The notes under the pieces: generated by a model
The model's input: the letters and a program-made list of their open reading frames with translations, nothing else
The model's database searches: none
Told to the model about the DNA's origin: nothing
Shown here: positions 15,245 to 24,965 of the stretch, piece by piece
Layout: each line of letters begins with the position of its first letter
Position numbering within the stretch: position 1 is the first letter of the stretch
Made by a program: the position numbers and the translations under genes
Source: Streptomyces viridochromogenes
GTDB taxonomy: Bacteria; Actinomycetota; Actinomycetes; Streptomycetales; Streptomycetaceae
Assembly (NCBI RefSeq): GCF_001270495.1
Contig: NZ_LGUR01000216.1
Coordinates: 6,572-70,571 of the forward strand
Length of the DNA stretch: 64,000 nt
Reading direction: 5' to 3'

Positions 15245-16519
15245 ATGACGCAGATACCGCCGCCGCAGGAGACATCGGCCCCGCAGGAGAACTCGCCTCC
15301 ACGGCCCCGAACCTCGTCCGAGTCCGCCGTGCGGGCCTCGCCCGGCCCCTCGATGGGACGCCTGGTGGGGTTGGATCTGGCCCGCGCGCTGGCGGTGTTC
15401 GGCATGTACATCGTGCACATCGCGCCGATGCCGTCGGCCGGGGACAACGTCGGCAGCTGGGTGTACTTCCTGGCCGAGGGGCGCTCGTCGGCCCTGTTCG
15501 CCACCCTCGCCGGGTTCTCGCTGATGCTGATCGCCGGCCGCCGTGAGCCGAAGACCGGCCTGGCGGGCCGGCAGGCGAAGGCCAGGATCGCGATCCGCGC
15601 CGTGATCCTGCTGGCGCTGGGCACCGTGCTGGCGATGGAGTACGGGGACATCATCATCCTCGCCTACTACGGCGTCTACTTCCTCCTCGCGCTGCTCCTG
15701 GTGCGACTGAGCGCCAAGACGCTGGCGATCATCGCGGCGGGGATCGCGCTCGTCATGCCGCAGCTGGCGTTCGTTTTGAAGATGTGGCTGAGCGACTCCG
15801 TCCAGCAGAGCATCAACGCCTACGACCCGCTCGAGAAGCTCAGCACCGTGGGAGTACTCGATCTGCTGCTCACGGGCCTCTACCCGACGATCACGTGGCT
15901 GGCGTTCGTGATCGCCGGCATGGCGCTGGCCCGCCTCGACCTGACCGCCGCCTCCGTCCAGCGGCGCCTGGCCGCGCTCGGTGCCGGCCTCACCGTAGGC
16001 GCCTACGGGCTGGCCATGCTGCTGGGGGGCACGAGCGCGGTGTTGAGCTTCAGGGGAGGCGGAGGGCCGTCCAGCGGCTCCGGAGCGGGGTCCATGGGCA
16101 GCGGCCCCGGGGCAGGGTCCATGGGCAGCGGGTCCGGCGGGCCCGTGCAGTCGGCCTCGGACCTGCTGGGCGCCGTGTCGCACACCGGCACCACCTTCGA
16201 CACCATCGGCTGCCTGGGTGTCGCGATCCTCGTGATCGTGGGCGCGACGGTGGCGATCGACCGCCTGCCGCGACTGCGCCGCCTGGCGAAACCGGTCATC
16301 GCCGTGGGCACGATGTCCCTGACGGCCTACGTCGGCCACTTCCTCGCACAGTCCGCGTGGCCCGCTTCCGGCGCCGGCACCACGAAGTCCTGGGTACCCG
16401 TGATCACGTACGTCCTGGGGGCGATCGTGTTCGCCGCGATCTGGTCCCGCTTCTTCCGCCGCGGGCCCCTGGAGTACCTGCTCAACGCCGCCACCAAGCC
16501 CGCCAAGTACATTCGGTGA
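15245..16519 (+). CDS. DUF418/heparan-acetyltransferase-like membrane protein
   Basis: 424 aa from ATG at 15245 with AAGGA upstream. After a 35-residue Pro/Ser-rich cytoplasmic leader it starts 'GRLVGLDLARALAVFGMYIVHI', the N-terminal helix shared by DUF1624/DUF418 and acyltransferase-3-like membrane proteins. About ten TM helices follow, and the C-terminus carries the DUF418-like 'GTMSLTAYVGHFLAQS' and a final 'WSRFFRRGPLEYLLN'. Between helices 6 and 7 lies a low-complexity loop of GSGAGSMGSGPGAGSMGSGS repeats, unusual for the family. Members are thought to move acyl groups across the membrane or act in envelope modification. The substrate is unknown. Confidence 0.75.
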   Translation: MTQIPPPQETSAPQENSPPRPRTSSESAVRASPGPSMGRLVGLDLARALAVFGMYIVHIAPMPSAGDNVGSWVYFLAEGRSSALFATLAGFSLMLIAGRREPKTGLAGRQAKARIAIRAVILLALGTVLAMEYGDIIILAYYGVYFLLALLLVRLSAKTLAIIAAGIALVMPQLAFVLKMWLSDSVQQSINAYDPLEKLSTVGVLDLLLTGLYPTITWLAFVIAGMALARLDLTAASVQRRLAALGAGLTVGAYGLAMLLGGTSAVLSFRGGGGPSSGSGAGSMGSGPGAGSMGSGSGGPVQSASDLLGAVSHTGTTFDTIGCLGVAILVIVGATVAIDRLPRLRRLAKPVIAVGTMSLTAYVGHFLAQSAWPASGAGTTKSWVPVITYVLGAIVFAAIWSRFFRRGPLEYLLNAATKPAKYIR

Positions 16520-16723
16520 GGTCCGGTCGGGGTGGCTCGGCTTCATGCCCCATCCCGGCCTGGACACGGCGGCCGCCGGTGTGGCTGAGAGCTCCAAGTT
16601 CAAAAGGCGCCCGGCATCGGACGCGGTGAGCTCCACAAGTGAACGACCCAGGCGAACGTGACCCGGCCATCGGGATACCCGCCAACTCCCGTCCGTGTGC
16701 GGCCGGGGGCTGCCCTGTGGGTG

Positions 16724-17165
16724 TCAGGCCGCGGCCTCCGAGGGCGTCGGTTCCTGACGGAGGATCTCCAGTGCTCGGTGGAGGGTGCTCTTCGCGGTGC
16801 CCTGAGCGATGCCGAGGGCCCGAGCGGCCTCCTTGGTGCTGAAGCCCTCCCAGCCTTCCGCTTTTGTGCGCGCCGCCACTCCGTCCTCAGGTTGATGCCC
16901 GGCAAGGTCGCCTGGATGCCCAGCAGGGCGTCGCGGCGCAAGCGTGCGCACTCCCCGAAATCCTCGTGTGCTGCGAGCCGTTGGCCGGTGTGCCTGGTGC
17001 CCGGGGCGCCGAGTGGTGCGGGGATCGTGCGCGCGTGCTGAGCCATGGCGCTCTATGGCCTGGAGGAGGTCTGCGAAGGTGGTGCAGGTCGCCGGTTCAC
17101 CGATGACCGTCATGATCCACGCGACGGCTGCGCGGGTCGCCTCCGCCATGATCAGCGCCGTGGGA
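16724..17165 (-). pseudogene. Decayed sigma/HTH-type regulator fragment
   Basis: The leftward C-terminal end reads 'GFSTKEAARALGIAQGTAKSTLHRALEILRQ', a convincing region-4-type helix-turn-helix as in ECF sigma factors or sigma-70-like regulators, ending at TGA 16724. Upstream the homologous signal jumps frames. One frame gives 'ECARLRRDALLGIQATLPGINLRTEWRRAQK' (about 16870-16970), another 'VAWIMTVIGEPATCTTFADLLQAIERHG' (about 17045-17140). No single frame covers all three. I read it as a frameshifted gene rather than an intact protein. Region 16520-16723 holds nothing recognisable. Confidence 0.5.
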
Positions 17166-17443
17166 GCACGCGGCGGGAAAGGCGTGCCGGGGCGCGGAGT
17201 GGGCTGCCGGCCGATGCCCATGGGCATCAGGTTGAGCGGGGTGGGCCGTCCGGACTGCTCAGCGGGGCCTGCTCGCCCTTGGCCATGAGCACGGGCATGG
17301 GGACTCCCGGGTGGGGGGACGGACTGGGCGGGCAGCGAACCGCCGCAGCCGGTTGCCCCTGCCGCACGGCGCGGGCAACCGGTGGACGAGGGCCGGCGGC
17401 CGGCGGCCGACGCCACCGGCGAGCCCCACAGGTCACGCCCGTC

Positions 17444-19249
17444 TCACCCGTGGGGGCGTCCCGTCGAGGTCAGGAGCTGCGTCGCCGCGAGCTGCGCGTA
17501 CAGCTCGTCCTCGGCCACCAGCTCCTCATGAGTGCCGACCGCGCGGACCGTGCCCGCGTCCATGACGACGATGCGGTCGGCGTCCATGACCGTCGACAGG
17601 CGGTGCGCCACCACCAGCACGGTCGTCTCGCGTGCTGTCTCGGCGATGACGTCCCTCAGTGCCAGCTCGTTGACGGCGTCGAGCTGCGAGGTCGCCTCGT
17701 CCAGGAGCAGCAGCCGGGGCCCGCGCAGCAGCGCGCGGGCGATCGCGACGCGCTGGCGCTCGCCGCCGGACAGTTTCGTGCCGCGGTGCCCGACCGGGGT
17801 GTCCAGGCCGTGCGGGAGACGCTCGACGAGGGCGTCGAGCCTGGTCCGGGCGAGGACCTCGCGTATGTCGTCGTCGGTCGCGCCGGGCGCGGCGAAGACC
17901 AGGTTCTCCCGCAGCGTGCCGGCCAGCACCGGCGCGTCCTGCTCGACGTACCCGATGACGGACCGCAGCTCGGACAGCGGCCACTTGGTCACGTCCTTGC
18001 CGTCGACCAGGACACGGCCGCCGGTCGCTTCGTAGAACCGCTCGACGAGCGCGAAGACCGTCGACTTGCCCGCGCCCGAGGGGCCGACGAACGCCGTCAT
18101 CCCGCCACCCGGCACCTCGAAGTCCACCCGCTGGTGGATGTCCGGCAGCCGGGGCCCGTACCGGAAGGACACCTCCTCGAAGCGAACCGACGCCGGACGC
18201 GGCCGCACCGCCGGGGCCGCCGCGGGCCGCACCGACCGGTGCCGGTCCTGCTTCTCTGTCGCCAGGTCGTCCACCTGCGCGATACGGGCGATCGCGGCCG
18301 CGCCCTCCTGGTAGTGGGACGCTGCCTCGACCAGCTTGTACACCGGCTCCATCAGGTAGAAGAGGTACAGCAGGAACGCGATCAGCGTGGACACGGGCAT
18401 GTCCCCGGACGCCACCCGCGCCCCGCCGACGGCGAGCACCGCGAGGAACGCCAGCTCGACGGCGAGGTTGTCCGCCGAGCCCAGCACGGCCTCCCACTTC
18501 GCGCTGCGCACGCCGTGGCGCCACGCCCTGCGTGCCGCCGCCTCGACGCGAGCGGTCTCCCGCTCCTCGGCGCCGGACGCCTTCACCGTACGGAACGCGC
18601 CGAAGACCCGCTCCAGGCCCGTGGACATCTCCCCGACGGCCGCCTGCGCACGCTCGGCGGCCTGCCCGATCTTCGGCAGCACCAGCACGGCACCCACACC
18701 GACGACCGCGACCACGCCGAGCGTGACGCCCAGCAGGACGGCATCGAGGAACGCCATCACCACGACCGCCGCGACCAGCGTCACCGCCCCCGTCGCCGCG
18801 GAGACCACCGCCTGGGTGCTGACCGCCCGCAACAGCGTGGTGTCGGAGGTCACCCTCGACATCAGATCGCCCGGCTGCATCCGGTCCACCTCCGCGAGGC
18901 GCAGCCTCAGCAACCGTCCGATGAGGCTGCGGCGGGCGGCGAGCACCACCGACTCCGCCGTCCGTTCCAGCACATAGGCACCGAACGCCTCGGCCACCAT
19001 GCTCAGCAGAACCAGAACGGTCATCGCCAGCAGGACGGTGCCGATCGTGCCACCGGACGAGAGCCGGTCGACCAGCGTCTTCGTCGCCAGCGGCTGCAGC
19101 AGCCCGCCGGCGGCCCCGGCCAGCGCGCACAGCAGACCGAGTGCGACGGCCCACCGGTGCGGACGGACGTACCCGTACAGCGCCTTGAGCGTCTCGCGGG
19201 CGCGCAGGGACTCGGCACCCGTCGCCTCCGGGGCGGATGCGGTGTTCAC
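17444..19249 (-). CDS. ABC exporter half-transporter (fused TMD-NBD)
   Basis: 601 aa from ATG at 19249. An N-terminal type-IV exporter membrane domain with six TM helices (about 25-330) is joined to an ATPase: Walker A 'FVGPSGAGKST' (about 405), Q-loop 'GYVEQDAPV', signature 'LSGGERQRVAIARALL', Walker B 'LLLLDEATSQLD' and H-loop 'VAHRLST'. All catalytic residues are present, so it should be active as a homodimer, pumping lipid, drug or peptide outward. There is no N-terminal peptidase domain. Its neighbours (a small membrane protein and an antiporter on the same strand) do not define a substrate. Confidence 0.92.
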   Translation of the reverse strand: MNTASAPEATGAESLRARETLKALYGYVRPHRWAVALGLLCALAGAAGGLLQPLATKTLVDRLSSGGTIGTVLLAMTVLVLLSMVAEAFGAYVLERTAESVVLAARRSLIGRLLRLRLAEVDRMQPGDLMSRVTSDTTLLRAVSTQAVVSAATGAVTLVAAVVVMAFLDAVLLGVTLGVVAVVGVGAVLVLPKIGQAAERAQAAVGEMSTGLERVFGAFRTVKASGAEERETARVEAAARRAWRHGVRSAKWEAVLGSADNLAVELAFLAVLAVGGARVASGDMPVSTLIAFLLYLFYLMEPVYKLVEAASHYQEGAAAIARIAQVDDLATEKQDRHRSVRPAAAPAVRPRPASVRFEEVSFRYGPRLPDIHQRVDFEVPGGGMTAFVGPSGAGKSTVFALVERFYEATGGRVLVDGKDVTKWPLSELRSVIGYVEQDAPVLAGTLRENLVFAAPGATDDDIREVLARTRLDALVERLPHGLDTPVGHRGTKLSGGERQRVAIARALLRGPRLLLLDEATSQLDAVNELALRDVIAETARETTVLVVAHRLSTVMDADRIVVMDAGTVRAVGTHEELVAEDELYAQLAATQLLTSTGRPHG

Positions 19250-19402
19250 AGGATTCCTTTCCTATGTGTTCGGCCGCGCACCGCGTCAGCGGTTGCGGGC
19301 ATCGGCCCGCCGGGAGCCTTGGGGCGCGGAGATCAGGCGTACGACGGCCAAAGAGAGGCCGCCCGTCAGCAACGCCTGCCAAAGAGATCTGCGATCGCAG
19401 GC

Positions 19403-19585
19403 TCAGTGGACCAGTGAGGCCGCCCGCGAGGCGAAGAGGTGCACCCCTGCTTCGTAGAACTCAGGACGGACGACGAACAGGACACCGGCGCCCGCCATCA
19501 GCGTCAGGCAGAGAAGTTCCAGCAACCGGCCTCTGCCAGGCTCGACGGCGGTCTCGGGCTCCTTGTCACGAACGTGCTGTGTCAT
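19403..19585 (-). CDS. Small single-pass membrane protein (60 aa)
   Basis: ATG at 19585 gives a 60-residue protein: about 22 polar residues, one strongly hydrophobic helix ('LLELLCLTLMAGAGVLFVV') and an amphipathic tail. It lies between the antiporter and the ABC exporter on the same strand. The start is supported only weakly (GAAGG close to the ATG). No family recognised. It could be an accessory subunit or a chance frame. Confidence 0.4.
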   Translation of the reverse strand: MTQHVRDKEPETAVEPGRGRLLELLCLTLMAGAGVLFVVRPEFYEAGVHLFASRAASLVH

Positions 19586-19688
19586 GCCTTCAGCCTGGAC
19601 GCCCGGCCGCTCGCCGCACATCCGGCGACTGTCGGGCCCTCCCCCGCCGAGTGGCTGGAGAAGACCGGCCTGGGGTAGGAGGGGCACA

Positions 19689-20984
19689 TCAACCCTGCAT
19701 GGCGACGACCCGTGAGTCCGGCTCGTCGGTCCCCGGGCAGCCGGGGCCACCGGCAGCCGACGGGGGCGGGCCGGTCAGGGACCGGGCGATGACCGCCGAG
19801 CCGCCGCCGTGGAGCAGAACGCTGCCGAGCACCACCAGGGTCATGGCGTACAGGGCGGTGTCGGCGTACCGCCCGTCCGGCAGAGCGTTGAACGCGAGCA
19901 GGCCGAACACGATGGAGGTGGTGCCGCGTGGTCCGAGCGCGCCGACCATGAGCCGTTCCCGCCAGGTGAACGTCGAGCCGAGGAAGGCGAGCATGATCGG
20001 AAGGATGCGCACGACGGTGAGCGCGGCGACGCAGAGCACGACGGTGGGCCAGTGGACGCCCTCCCCCACGGCGAGCACCACGGCGTTGCCGAAGAAGAAC
20101 CACATGCACATCGTCATCATCGAGTTGGTGTCCTCGATGAGCTGGAAGTCCGAGGCGTGGGGAGCCGAAGCGCCCCGTCGGCGGACCGGTGCCTGCCTGA
20201 TGTAGCGGAAGGCGATCCCGCACACGAACGAGGCCACGAAACCGTTGCCGTCCATCGCCGTGGCCACGGTGTAGGCGAGCAGCGGTGTGACCAGCACGAC
20301 GATCCGCCGGGACTGCTCCGTCATCCACTCCGCGCGGTCGGCCAGATTGATCAGCCACGCCACCAGCGCCCCCACCACGAAGCCGGCCACGAGGGCCTTC
20401 AGCGCGTACGGCACGGCCGTGCCGAGGGCCTGCATGGGCGTGCGGGTGACGGAGTTGGTGCCGACGAGGATCAGTGCGAACAGGAAGAGGGGCGACACGA
20501 TGCCGTCGTTGTAGCCGCTCTCCACGTTGAGCACGCTGCGCACCCTCGAAGGGATACGCCGGTCGCGGACCAGCGTCTCGGCCGGAGCGAAGTCGGTCGG
20601 GACGACGATGCACGCGATGAGCAGCAGCCGCGCCACCGGCAGCCCGGGCAGCAGCAGCGTTCCCAGCAGCACCATCGTGAGCAGGCTCAGCGGCAGGGCG
20701 ACCAGCAGGGCCCGCGCGGCGGAGCCGGGGTCGTTGCCGAACAGCCGCCCGCCCGGCAGCTCGGTGGCGTCGACGAACAGCAGGACGGCCAGGATGACCT
20801 CGGCCACATGCTGGGCGACCTCGGAGTTCAGGGTGACGGCGATATGGCTGTGGGTGAACACCCCCGTGATCACGCCCGCGAGCACCAGCACCAGAGGAGC
20901 CCGCACATGCCGTTGCTCCAGCCGACCGGCGACCAGCGACCACCCGGCCACCACCGTGGTGATCACAATCAGGACAAAGATCAT
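19689..20984 (-). CDS. Cation:proton antiporter, CPA1 (Na+/H+ exchanger) type
   Basis: About 431 aa from ATG at 20984, which begins directly with TM1; a frame up to 21041 would add 19 polar residues. Roughly 12 TM helices. The CPA1 ion site is recognisable in 'VPTDFAPAETLV' and in 'ESGYNDGIVSPLFLFAL', the ND motif that sits in TM5 of Na+/H+ antiporters. A C-terminal 'GALGPRGTTSIVFGLLAF' matches the conserved TM11 stretch. It would exchange Na+ or K+ for protons and help in salt or pH homeostasis. It has no C-terminal regulatory domain. Confidence 0.88.
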   Translation of the reverse strand: MIFVLIVITTVVAGWSLVAGRLEQRHVRAPLVLVLAGVITGVFTHSHIAVTLNSEVAQHVAEVILAVLLFVDATELPGGRLFGNDPGSAARALLVALPLSLLTMVLLGTLLLPGLPVARLLLIACIVVPTDFAPAETLVRDRRIPSRVRSVLNVESGYNDGIVSPLFLFALILVGTNSVTRTPMQALGTAVPYALKALVAGFVVGALVAWLINLADRAEWMTEQSRRIVVLVTPLLAYTVATAMDGNGFVASFVCGIAFRYIRQAPVRRRGASAPHASDFQLIEDTNSMMTMCMWFFFGNAVVLAVGEGVHWPTVVLCVAALTVVRILPIMLAFLGSTFTWRERLMVGALGPRGTTSIVFGLLAFNALPDGRYADTALYAMTLVVLGSVLLHGGGSAVIARSLTGPPPSAAGGPGCPGTDEPDSRVVAMQG

Positions 20985-21112
20985 GTGAATCCGCTTCAGA
21001 ACTCGGAACCGTCGCCCTGCTGATCCCAGCGCACCGTTCACCGCGAGTCACTCCGCCGATCAGCGGGATCCGCCCCGCCGAACAGGCCGGCGTCGGCCCG
21101 GGCGGAGCGCCG

Positions 21113-21425
21113 TCAGAGGCGCCGGGCCCCGCGCAGCCCCTGGGCGTAGTAGCCGTCGCCGTCGAGCCGTGAGGTGCCGCCCTTGTCACCCATGGTGGGG
21201 CCGCCCGCGTTCTTCCGGCTGGAGATGAAGCGCGGGTGGTCGGCGGTGTCCAGGCCGAGGTAGACACCGATGTGGCCGATCCGTTTGCCGGGCAGCTCCC
21301 GTGTTCTGAAGAAGACCAGGTCGCCGGGGTGGAGCTGCTGGATGACGGCGGGGCGGCGGTCGGTGAGGGGAATGACGGGTACGCCGAGCCGCCCGTGGGC
21401 CAACGGGATGCTCCGTGGGAGGAGT
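21113..21425 (-). pseudogene. NlpC/P60 hydrolase, C-terminal fragment
   Basis: The leftward frame ending at 21113 reads '...QLHPGDLVFFRTRELPGKRIGHIGVYLGLD...FISSRKNAGGPTMGD...YYAQGLRGARRL'. This is the second half of an NlpC/P60 peptidase, with the catalytic His in GHIGVY. The Cys-bearing N-terminal half is missing. It is joined out of frame to the end of the CapB fragment. NlpC/P60 enzymes include gamma-polyglutamate hydrolases, so the pairing with CapB looks meaningful: both probably derive from one poly-gamma-glutamate locus. Confidence 0.75.
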
Positions 21426-22420
21426 TGTGGTGGGCGCCGGGCGATGTGAGGGCGTCGCTCGGGTCGGCGGGGTCGGCGGCGTCGAGGTGGTCGGGTGCGA
21501 GTGCCGCGAGCCGCTCCAGGAAGAGTTCGCCCTGGCCGTGGATGTTGCCGATGGCGACGAGCGAGGAGTCCGGCCCCAGGTGAGCCAGCAGCTCCGTGGT
21601 GAGCCGGTCGGGGTCGCGGCGGTCGCCGCCGAGATCGACGACGTTCCCGGTCCAGTGGGCGGGTATGGCGTCGGCGGCCGACTTGGCGGGGTGGCCGATC
21701 AGGAACACCGTCTCCGGGTCGAGCTGGGGGATGAGCGCGCCCATCTGCCCGTTGCGCTCCACACGGTCGGGACGGCAGTTGATGACGACGTGCAACGGGC
21801 GGTGGATCGCGCCCAGTTCGAGCAGCTGCTTGATGTTCATCAGCGTCGACTCCGGGTCGTTGGCGGCGAAGACGTTCGCGAATCGCAGCCGCTTTCCGTC
21901 CGGGGTGCGATACCGCTCGACGGAAAGCACACCCGGGTCCGGCGGCGCCTCGTACATTCCCTTCAGCGCGGTCGCGCGGTCGACGCCGAGCAGTTCGGCG
22001 ACCGCGAGTGCGATGGCGACGTTCTCCTTGAAGGTGAACCAGCTGAAGCCGCGCAGTTCCTCGTCGGTGACGGTTTCCGGGTCGGCGTAGATCAGCTCGC
22101 AGTTCCGGGCGTCGGCCTCCTCCTGAAGGATGTGGAAGCGCTCCTTCTCGGCGGTGACACAGACGCCGCCCTCCGGCAGGGACCGGCACAGGGAGCGGGC
22201 CACGTCGTCCAGCGTCGGGCCCATCTCGGCGAGATGGTCCTCGCGGACGTTGCAGAGCACGCCGATGGTGGAGCGGATCAGCTTGGACTGGTTGATCTCC
22301 TGGAGTGCCGGCATGACGGCCATGCACTCCATGACCAGGACATCGGGCCGGTAGCCGGCGGCCCGCCGGACGATGCCGATCTGCTCCACGACGTTGGCGA
22401 TGCCGAACCGGCTGTTTCCC
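21425..22420 (-). pseudogene. capB: Poly-gamma-glutamate synthase CapB/PgsB, N-terminally truncated
   Basis: From 'NSRFGIANVVEQIGIVRRAA' (about 22417) leftward the frame is a near-complete Mur-ligase-like CapB: 'VMECMAVMPALQEINQSK', 'GVLCNVREDHLAEMGP', 'FSWFTFKENVAIALAVAELLG', 'FANVFAANDPEST', 'VINCRPDRVERNGQM', 'AIGNIHGQGELFLERLA'. What is absent is the first ~80 residues with the membrane anchor and the ATP P-loop (GxxGKS). They are replaced in frame by the tail of a membrane glycosyltransferase. CapB normally ligates glutamate residues through gamma linkages together with CapC and CapA, neither of which is present. The protein cannot work as a ligase. Confidence 0.85.
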
Positions 22421-23617
22421 CCCCGCCGATCGGCGGGGGTGCGGCAGTCGTAGAGGCCGAAGTTGCCCCTGGTGCGCCAGCCGTAGGCCCCGGAGCGGAT
22501 GCGCTCGCAGTGGGACTTCACCCACGTCGTGGCGGGGGTGGTGGGTCGCAGGTGGGTGAGCAGCACGTAGCGGAGTTGGTGGGTGGCGATCAGGTTGCCG
22601 AGCTGCGGGGCCCTGGGGAAGGGGGTCTTCCCGGTGAACCCGCCCATGACGAGCACGGGTTGGGACTGAGCGCGCAGCAGACGTTCCGCGGGGTAGGCGG
22701 CCTGGGTCGCGAGCAGGTACTTCTCACCCTTGCGGTGGGCGATGAGGTAGTCCAGCAGCGCGGCGTCGCGGGCGCTGGGCCGGCCGAGCTCGGCCCGGCG
22801 CAGGGCGCGCGGGTCGTGGAGGGCTCCGTGGTGGAACTCGCCGACCGGACCGGCCGTCGGGGACGTGGAGGCGCCCGCGTAGCGCGGGTCGAGGGACGAG
22901 ACGGCCCAGCCGGCGGGTACGAGCAGGGTGGCCGCGATGCCGGCGGCCAGGGAGCCCTGGACCAGTCTCTGGGAGGCGCGTGACCCGCCGGACCACAGGC
23001 CGATCGTCCCGCACACCGCGAAGATCACGGCGAACGCCGGCAACCGGGAGACGAACCAGGTCGGCTCGTCGAGTACGAGCGCCCAGGCCACCGTCAGCAC
23101 GATCGCCGACGGCAGCCACAGCCGTCGCCGGCCGCCCGCCTCGTAAGCGGACCGAAAGAGCGCGAGCCCGCCTCCGGCCAGCGCGGCGATCGCCGGTGCG
23201 AGCACGGCCGTGTAGTAGACGTGATTGCCGTTGGAACGCTGAACACCACGGCATGGATGACGAGCCAGCCGCCCCAGAGGAGGAAACCCGCACGCAGCGG
23301 GTCGGTCCGCGGCTCACGGGCTCGCCAGATGAGGGCCGTGACGACGGCGAGCACGGCGAGCGGCAGGAACCAGGCGATCTGCGGGCCGACGGTGTGGTTG
23401 AAGAGCATCCCCCATCCGGTGTTCCCGGTCATACGACTGGCGGCGGTGGCCGGGACGGCGCCGAACGCGGTGGCGTCGTCGCTGAAGCGGCTCAGGCCGT
23501 TGTAGCCGAAGACCAGGCTGAAGGGGTTGTTGTTCGACGTAGCGTCGATGTACGGGCGGCTGTCCGCGGGAGTCATCCACGCGATCAGCACCCACTACTG
23601 GTGAAGAGGCAGTGTTC
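22421..23617 (-). pseudogene. Membrane glycosyltransferase (GT39/ArnT-like), truncated and frameshifted
   Basis: Leftward from about 23600, 'TSNNNPFSLVFGYNGLSRF' and a run of TM helices ('FLPLAVLAVVTALIW', 'FLLWGGWLVIHAVVFSV') belong to the later half of an actinobacterial GT39 protein. Near 23236 one base is missing, so 'FSV' continues in another frame as 'NHVYYTAVLAPAIAALAGGG'. That frame goes on through further TM helices and the soluble C-terminal domain ('LLATQAAYPAERLL', 'VLVMGGFTGKTPFP', 'RGNFGLYDC'). The first ~250 residues with the catalytic Asp are missing, and the end is fused to CapB. Non-functional. Confidence 0.75.
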
Positions 23618-23770
23618 TGGCTGTGCACTATTCGCCCGTAGCGGTACTCAGGCTCGGAACTCGAAACGCAGAGCGTCGATGGCATGCCACCAGCCGCTGA
23701 TTGGCTCTCGACCGGGAACGGCGCGCCCGGGAAACTGCGGACTTCTGATGCCGTGCTTGAAGGAGTTGTG

Positions 23771-24379
23771 ATGCAGGTAGCCGTGGTCACCTTCGACGGG
23801 TTCAACGAGCTCGACAGCTTCATAGCTTCCGCGCTGATCAACCGGTGCCGTAAGGAAGGCTTGGAAGCCTTCATCACGACACCGACGCCGGCGGTCAAGT
23901 CCATGAACGGCGTCGAGGTGACCGGGCAGCGACCGATGGAGTTCGTGACCGAAGCCGACGTCGTGCTGATCGGCAGCGGAGTGAATACGCGAGAAGTGGT
24001 CGCCGACGACCGGCTGATCTCCCGGCTGCCGCTCGACCCTTCGCGACAGCTGATCGGTGCGCAGTGCTCCGGAGCGCTGGTGCTCGCCAGGCTCGGGTTG
24101 CTCAAGGGCATGCCGGCTTGCACAGACATGAAGAGCCGGCCGTACGTCGAAGCCTGTGACGTCACCGTGCTGGACGCGCCGTTCCATGCCGAGGGGAATA
24201 TCGCTACGGCGGGCGGCTGCCTGGCGTCTCAGTATCTCGCCACCTGGGTGATCACCCGGGTACTCGGGAAGGACGCCGCGCGCGCCGTCATCGACTACGT
24301 GGCTCCGGTCGGCGAGAATCAGGAAACCGTCGAGCGCGCCATGCATGTCGTCCACGCGGGCGTGGTTGCACTGCGCTGA
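23771..24379 (+). CDS. DJ-1/PfpI-family protein
   Basis: 202 aa from ATG at 23771 with AAGGAG 5-10 bp upstream. The fold is a class-I-amidotransferase-like alpha/beta sandwich: 'VAVVTFDGFNELDS' at the start with the conserved Glu, 'DVVLIGSGVNTREV', and the nucleophile elbow 'IGAQCSGALVLARLGLL' with Cys near residue 100. The C-terminus 'GNIATAGGCLASQYLATWVI' is typical of the isonitrile-hydratase/ThiJ-like branch. Possible roles are glyoxalase III, amidase or chaperone. The sequence does not decide. It stands alone between the GT39 remnant and the enzymes on the other strand. Confidence 0.85.
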   Translation: MQVAVVTFDGFNELDSFIASALINRCRKEGLEAFITTPTPAVKSMNGVEVTGQRPMEFVTEADVVLIGSGVNTREVVADDRLISRLPLDPSRQLIGAQCSGALVLARLGLLKGMPACTDMKSRPYVEACDVTVLDAPFHAEGNIATAGGCLASQYLATWVITRVLGKDAARAVIDYVAPVGENQETVERAMHVVHAGVVALR

Positions 24380-24529
24380 CGCCTGGCAATCAGCATTTCG
24401 GGGCCGCTTGCAATCACGACGACGGCTCTTGAGCGCATTGAGGGCGCGGCGTTGTCTGAGGTACTCGTGAGCCGTGGACGCGGCGAAACAAGCGGACGGC
24501 CAGGACCTGCTGTCCCCTCTGGTTGGCCG

Positions 24530-24883
24530 TCAGCTTGACTTCCTCTGCGTTGTTTCGGCGAAGGCCAGGCCTTGCAGGGCGAGTCGTTGCGTTTCGTATC
24601 GACCTTCGGTGGTGGCCTCCACGTCGAACCCGTGCGTGACCTGCGGTGGGTAGCCGATGAGTTCGAGCGCCCGGCTGGGCAGCGCCTGCTGGGACGCCTC
24701 TTCCGACTCCCACAACAGAACGGCTCCCCACCGGTTGGTGTCCGGATCGGAGAGCCACATCTTGAAGCGAAGCCCAGGCACTTCGGAGAACGCGGCGACG
24801 GATTCCTCACGCAGGTACTCACGCATGGACTCGATGGTCTGTCCGGAGGCGGACAGGTCCCACCAAACGATGTCGGCACGCAT
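24530..24883 (-). CDS. YdhR-like putative monooxygenase (dimeric alpha+beta barrel)
   Basis: 117 aa from ATG at 24883 with AAGGAAGG just upstream. It has the small ferredoxin-like barrel pattern of the YdhR family: 'ADIVWWDLSASGQTIESMREYL', 'VPGLRFKMWLSDPDTNRWGAVLLWESEEAS', then 'FDVEATTEGRY'. Members are dimeric and are annotated as monooxygenases by resemblance to ActVA-Orf6; real substrates are mostly unknown. The preceding 150 bp (24380-24529) show nothing recognisable. Confidence 0.75.
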   Translation of the reverse strand: MRADIVWWDLSASGQTIESMREYLREESVAAFSEVPGLRFKMWLSDPDTNRWGAVLLWESEEASQQALPSRALELIGYPPQVTHGFDVEATTEGRYETQRLALQGLAFAETTQRKSS

Positions 24884-24965
24884 GGCGCTCCTTCCTTTCG
24901 AGTACGAAAATCCGGCTGTCGGTCGGCCACGGGCCCGCGGTTACGGCGCGATGCAGGTGACGAGG

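Noticed and set aside
17045..19417. 790-aa rightward reading frame over the ABC exporter
   Set aside because: Composition typical of antisense GC-rich shadow; the opposite strand has every ABC motif in order.
19582..23205. Single 1207-aa leftward protein joining glycosyltransferase, CapB and antiporter regions
   Set aside because: It is an accident of in-frame fusion between truncated genes plus a read-out-of-frame tail across the antiporter gene; no part is complete.
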